Made by a program: the position numbers and the translations under genes. Below are positions 7,396 through 9,585 of a stretch of DNA of 9,585 nucleotides, piece by piece; the stretch's first letter is position 1, and every line of letters starts with the position of its first letter. The notes under the pieces were generated by a model. That model ran no database searches, had not been told where the DNA came from, and was given only the letters and a program-made list of their open reading frames with translations. The DNA comes from Lachnospiraceae bacterium (lineage in GTDB: Bacteria > Bacillota_A > Clostridia > Lachnospirales > Lachnospiraceae), in contig JAIKXV010000027.1 of NCBI GenBank assembly GCA_024683935.1, positions 1 to 9,585 of the forward strand, read 5' to 3'.

Positions 7396-8998
7396 AATTA
7401 TATCTCGATGGAGTTATGAATTCTATATTCATATCATCACTTAAGTCTTTTATCACCTTCGCTGTATATGAATTCAGCCTTATGGCGTAGTCTGCCGCAA
7501 ATTCATATTCCATGGCGGGCTCGGAATAATTCTTTCCCCTTTCCGTAACGTATCCGTCAAAACCTGCCAGAGCAACCTTTTTCACTCCGGTCTTATGAAG
7601 CAGCCTTAGACACATGGGAAGGGAATTGTCAGGTATTTCAAATGACTCGTCAATCAGGGAAGAATAATCCAGATCATAATCGAAGTCCTCCCTTACTGCC
7701 GTCAGATTGCTGGTGGCTATGACCGGTATCCGGGTCGCCCCTTCCTTCTTTTCAAGCTTTGAAGAGAGCTGCATATATCTCTTCGTATTGCTTAAGAAGA
7801 GCATATCCGGCTGATACCCCTCCGGAAGGAAATTGATCGTAAGAACCAGGGGATCATTCTGCACGATGTAGTCATCTATATCCTTCTTCTTTTCCTTGAG
7901 AGTGGGTGCGGGACCCAGTACAAGGACGCTGTCATTCGCCGAGAAAACGTTTTTCAGCCTTTCGACATCCTCTTCATCATTTATATTGTTCTTCTGATAG
8001 TCCACATAGAGCTTTTCGATATAAGCCTTATCAAAACTTAAGCTCTTTTCCTTCTCTATCTTTGACAGGATGTCATCTATCTGTTTTACGGAAAGTGTCT
8101 TTTTTCGAAGAAGATGCTGGGCGTATTTAGGATGGCAGTCATTGCTTGCGCAAAGGAAATACTGCATCTGATAACCCCAGGGCGAACTCTCGTATATCTT
8201 CATTATACCGGTGTCTATCATCTCCAGGATCTGGCTCGTGTGATAGCGCTTGCCCCGGTTCTCATTCATATAAGCGGTCAGCAGCTCCAGAGGACAGTTT
8301 CCGGCGGATTTTCCCATTCCATAGGCAGATCCGTCTATGATGATATCCCTTTCCGTAGCGGCTTCCATCAGCGCAACAGAATTGGAAAACGCCAGCTGGA
8401 AATTATTATGGGCGTGATAGCCGATCTTTATTCCCTTATTCAATTCCCCGTCGATAAGGTCAAATATGTGAAGGAGATGGCTCCTGTCCAGAAGTCCGTA
8501 GGTGTCGACTATATACATCGCAAAGGGATCCAGCTTGTTGATCTCGCTTACCAGTTCCCTCATTTCATCATCATCATATCCGGTAACGGAAACCGGCTGG
8601 GCTCCCACCAGGTAACCCTTTTCCTTCAGCTGCCTGCAGAAATCAAGGGCCTCAAAACGGGTCTTTTTCTTTATCATGACCCGGATACCGTCTATTTCGG
8701 AATCAGCGGCATCCTTTATCCGCGATATATCGCAGGTACCGTAATCTATCATCGCAAAGATCTTTGAACTCCCATGATCCAGGCCCTTAATGATGGAATC
8801 CATACCTTCCGAATCCGGGGTAATCGTGCGGTCCGGATCGAATTCTTCGCGCTCGTCGATAAAACCTGCCTCGATATAATCTATCCCGGCAGAAACCGAT
8901 CTCTCAAAAAGATTGGCGATATCGCCGCGTCCGAAGCGCCATTCATTTATAAAACCGCCGTCCCTTAAGGTACAGTCTAAAAGAAAGATATTTTTCAT
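7382..8998 (-). CDS. DRE-TIM aldolase (HMG-lyase-like) fused to a C-terminal Rossmann-like domain
   Basis: The protein has 538 residues. Residues 1 to about 285 form an HMGL-like TIM barrel. DCTLRDGG near the N-terminus carries the metal-binding and catalytic Asp8, Arg12 and Asp13. DTYGLL lies near 165 to 170, and YHAHNN supplies the His195/His197 metal ligands and Asn198. GMGKSAGN near 227 to 234 is the usual family loop. Such enzymes form or break C-C bonds next to a 2-keto acid, as 4-hydroxy-2-oxovalerate aldolase does with pyruvate. Residues 355 to 538 form a second domain: VLVLGPAPTLKE, then VLTINF, PDMLFLSN and KKVALAGFDGY. This looks like a Rossmann-type fold resembling DUF115/MptE-like or bacterial sialyltransferase-like proteins, an assignment from pattern only. 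The context (RfbH upstream, HAD phosphatase downstream, ThDP enzyme further on) points to sugar biosynthesis rather than aromatic catabolism. The true substrate is unknown. Translation is coupled to rfbH by ATGA. Confidence 0.85.
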   Translation of the reverse strand: MKNIFLLDCTLRDGGFINEWRFGRGDIANLFERSVSAGIDYIEAGFIDEREEFDPDRTITPDSEGMDSIIKGLDHGSSKIFAMIDYGTCDISRIKDAADSEIDGIRVMIKKKTRFEALDFCRQLKEKGYLVGAQPVSVTGYDDDEMRELVSEINKLDPFAMYIVDTYGLLDRSHLLHIFDLIDGELNKGIKIGYHAHNNFQLAFSNSVALMEAATERDIIIDGSAYGMGKSAGNCPLELLTAYMNENRGKRYHTSQILEMIDTGIMKIYESSPWGYQMQYFLCASNDCHPKYAQHLLRKKTLSVKQIDDILSKIEKEKSLSFDKAYIEKLYVDYQKNNINDEEDVERLKNVFSANDSVLVLGPAPTLKEKKKDIDDYIVQNDPLVLTINFLPEGYQPDMLFLSNTKRYMQLSSKLEKKEGATRIPVIATSNLTAVREDFDYDLDYSSLIDESFEIPDNSLPMCLRLLHKTGVKKVALAGFDGYVTERGKNYSEPAMEYEFAADYAIRLNSYTAKVIKDLSDDMNIEFITPSRYNYVNQ

Positions 8999-9585
8999 CG
9001 GCTATTATCCACCGCCTGTCTGATAACCCTTATCATCCTGTCAATCCGCTTTTCATCCATACCCGGATAGAGTCCTGTCCAAAAGGTATCCCTCATTATC
9101 CGGTCAGTATTCTTCAGCTCTCCGACAACCCTGTACCGGGAATCATCTCCCCTGATCTCGTCGAAACAGGGGTGCTTTATGATGTTGCCGGAAAAGAGCA
9201 TTCTGGTCTGAACCTTGTTGTCTTCTATGTACTTTACTATGTCATTTCTGGAAAAGCCCTCTCGAACGGTTAACATAAATCCGAACCAGGATGGCTTTGA
9301 ATTCTTTTCCGCTTCGGGAAGGATGAAAACCTCGTCCAGATCCTTCAGACCCTGATAAAGTCTGTCAAAATTCTCCCTTCTTTTTTTCACAAAGCCGGGA
9401 AATTTCTTCAGCTGGGCACAGCCCACGGCAGCCTGCATATCCGTGGCCTTCAGGTTATATCCGAAGTGGGAATACACATATTTATGGTCGTATCCCTCGG
9501 GAAGCTGGCCGTACTGTCCGTCATAGCGGTGTCCGCAGGAATTGTCCACACCTGAAGGGCAGCTGCAGTCCCGTCCCCAGTCCCT
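8995..9585 (-). CDS. rfbH: RfbH/DdhC, CDP-4-keto-6-deoxyglucose 3-dehydrase (C-terminal part, cut by window edge)
   Basis: This enzyme removes the C3 hydroxyl of CDP-4-keto-6-deoxy-D-glucose, using pyridoxamine phosphate and a [2Fe-2S] cluster with a partner reductase, on the way to 3,6-dideoxyhexoses. The reading frame stays open to the window edge, and 196 residues are visible of a family usually about 435 to 440 long. The visible part opens with RDWGRDCSCPSG and then a third Cys, giving the C-x1-C-x7-C part of the cluster motif that sets RfbH apart from ordinary DegT/DnrJ/StrS aminotransferases. It is followed by GYDHKYVYSHFGYNLKATDMQ and later by PSWFGF, RVVGELKNTDRIM and TFWTGLYPG, all typical of RfbH. 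The PLP-site His and the first cluster Cys must lie upstream, outside the window. A GTG at 9549 could be mistaken for a start, but it encodes an internal Val between the cluster cysteines. The stop overlaps the next start by 4 bp (ATGA). The partner reductase gene is not in view. Confidence 0.93.
   Translation of the reverse strand, partial: RDWGRDCSCPSGVDNSCGHRYDGQYGQLPEGYDHKYVYSHFGYNLKATDMQAAVGCAQLKKFPGFVKKRRENFDRLYQGLKDLDEVFILPEAEKNSKPSWFGFMLTVREGFSRNDIVKYIEDNKVQTRMLFSGNIIKHPCFDEIRGDDSRYRVVGELKNTDRIMRDTFWTGLYPGMDEKRIDRMIRVIRQAVDNSR

Larger units (their letters stand above)
4..9585 (-). other. Seven-gene surface-polysaccharide operon, open at the upstream end
   Basis: All seven genes read the same way. 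Two junctions are ATGA overlaps (8995 to 8998 and 6700 to 6703), one is a 14-bp overlap (7382 to 7395), one an 11-bp overlap (1010 to 1020), one a 3-bp gap and one a 63-bp gap. This spacing strongly suggests one transcript with translational coupling. The upstream part, expected to hold the CDP-glucose-forming genes, and the promoter are not in view. No terminator is seen after the GT8 gene, since the window ends there. Confidence 0.8.

Noticed and set aside
8567..8578. Short cat/tca triplet run
   Set aside because: It encodes the Asp-rich YDDDEM segment of the aldolase and is too short to be a meaningful repeat.
8114..8767. Plus-strand open frame of 217 codons
   Set aside because: It lies entirely opposite the aldolase, whose catalytic motifs explain the sequence. 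No domain pattern or ribosome binding site supports it.
7382..8998. Calling the aldolase a catabolic 4-hydroxy-2-oxovalerate aldolase (MhpE/DmpG)
   Set aside because: No acylating acetaldehyde dehydrogenase or aromatic-degradation gene is present, and the extra C-terminal domain is foreign to that family.
8995..9549. A complete short gene starting at the GTG at 9549
   Set aside because: The frame continues upstream to the window edge with RDWGRDCSCPSG, and the GTG codes an internal Val between RfbH cluster cysteines. The gene is cut by the window, not short.

Overview
The window is a dense, single-direction gene block: seven genes, all on the minus strand, read from the high-coordinate end to the low end. 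Content points to a surface-polysaccharide (capsule, exopolysaccharide or wall-glycan) locus. Moderate GC by eye, a GT8 enzyme with a Clostridia-like N-terminus, and a YfhO-family protein of Gram-positive type suggest a Firmicute, probably a Lachnospiraceae-like gut Clostridium. That placement is inferred from protein style, not from a marker gene.

In transcription order: (1) the C-terminal part of RfbH/DdhC, the PLP and [2Fe-2S] CDP-4-keto-6-deoxyglucose 3-dehydrase, cut by the window edge; (2) a DRE-TIM (HMG-lyase-like) aldolase fused to a C-terminal Rossmann-like domain; (3) a HAD phosphatase; (4) a large YfhO-family multi-pass membrane protein; (5) a thiamine-diphosphate enzyme of acetolactate-synthase type; (6) a GtrB/CsbB-like GT2 glycosyltransferase with two C-terminal membrane segments; (7) a GT8 glycosyltransferase. 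Junctions are 4-bp ATGA overlaps (1/2 and 3/4), a 14-bp overlap (2/3), a 63-bp gap (4/5), a 3-bp gap (5/6) and an 11-bp overlap (6/7). This suggests one polycistronic, partly translationally coupled transcript. No promoter or terminator is visible, so both ends of the operon lie outside. No RNA gene, CRISPR array, insertion sequence or integrase was seen.

Two functional groups stand out. RfbH, aldolase, HAD phosphatase and ThDP enzyme look like a sugar-making module. RfbH makes a CDP-3,6-dideoxy-4-keto sugar, and an acetolactate-synthase-like enzyme is the class (YerE in the yersiniose pathway) that adds a two-carbon acyl branch to that ketone. The aldolase and phosphatase are not part of the yersiniose pathway as I know it, so the module may build an unusual branched or extended dideoxy sugar. 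The GT2 and YfhO pair resembles two of the three parts of the CsbB/GtcA/YfhO lipid-linked glycosylation system, with the flippase part not seen here. The GT8 enzyme would extend a glycan in the cytoplasm.

The only noncoding gap (63 bp, between the YfhO gene and the ThDP enzyme gene) holds an imperfect hairpin close to the next start codon. A perfect 10-bp inverted repeat lies in the last 110 bases of the YfhO gene.
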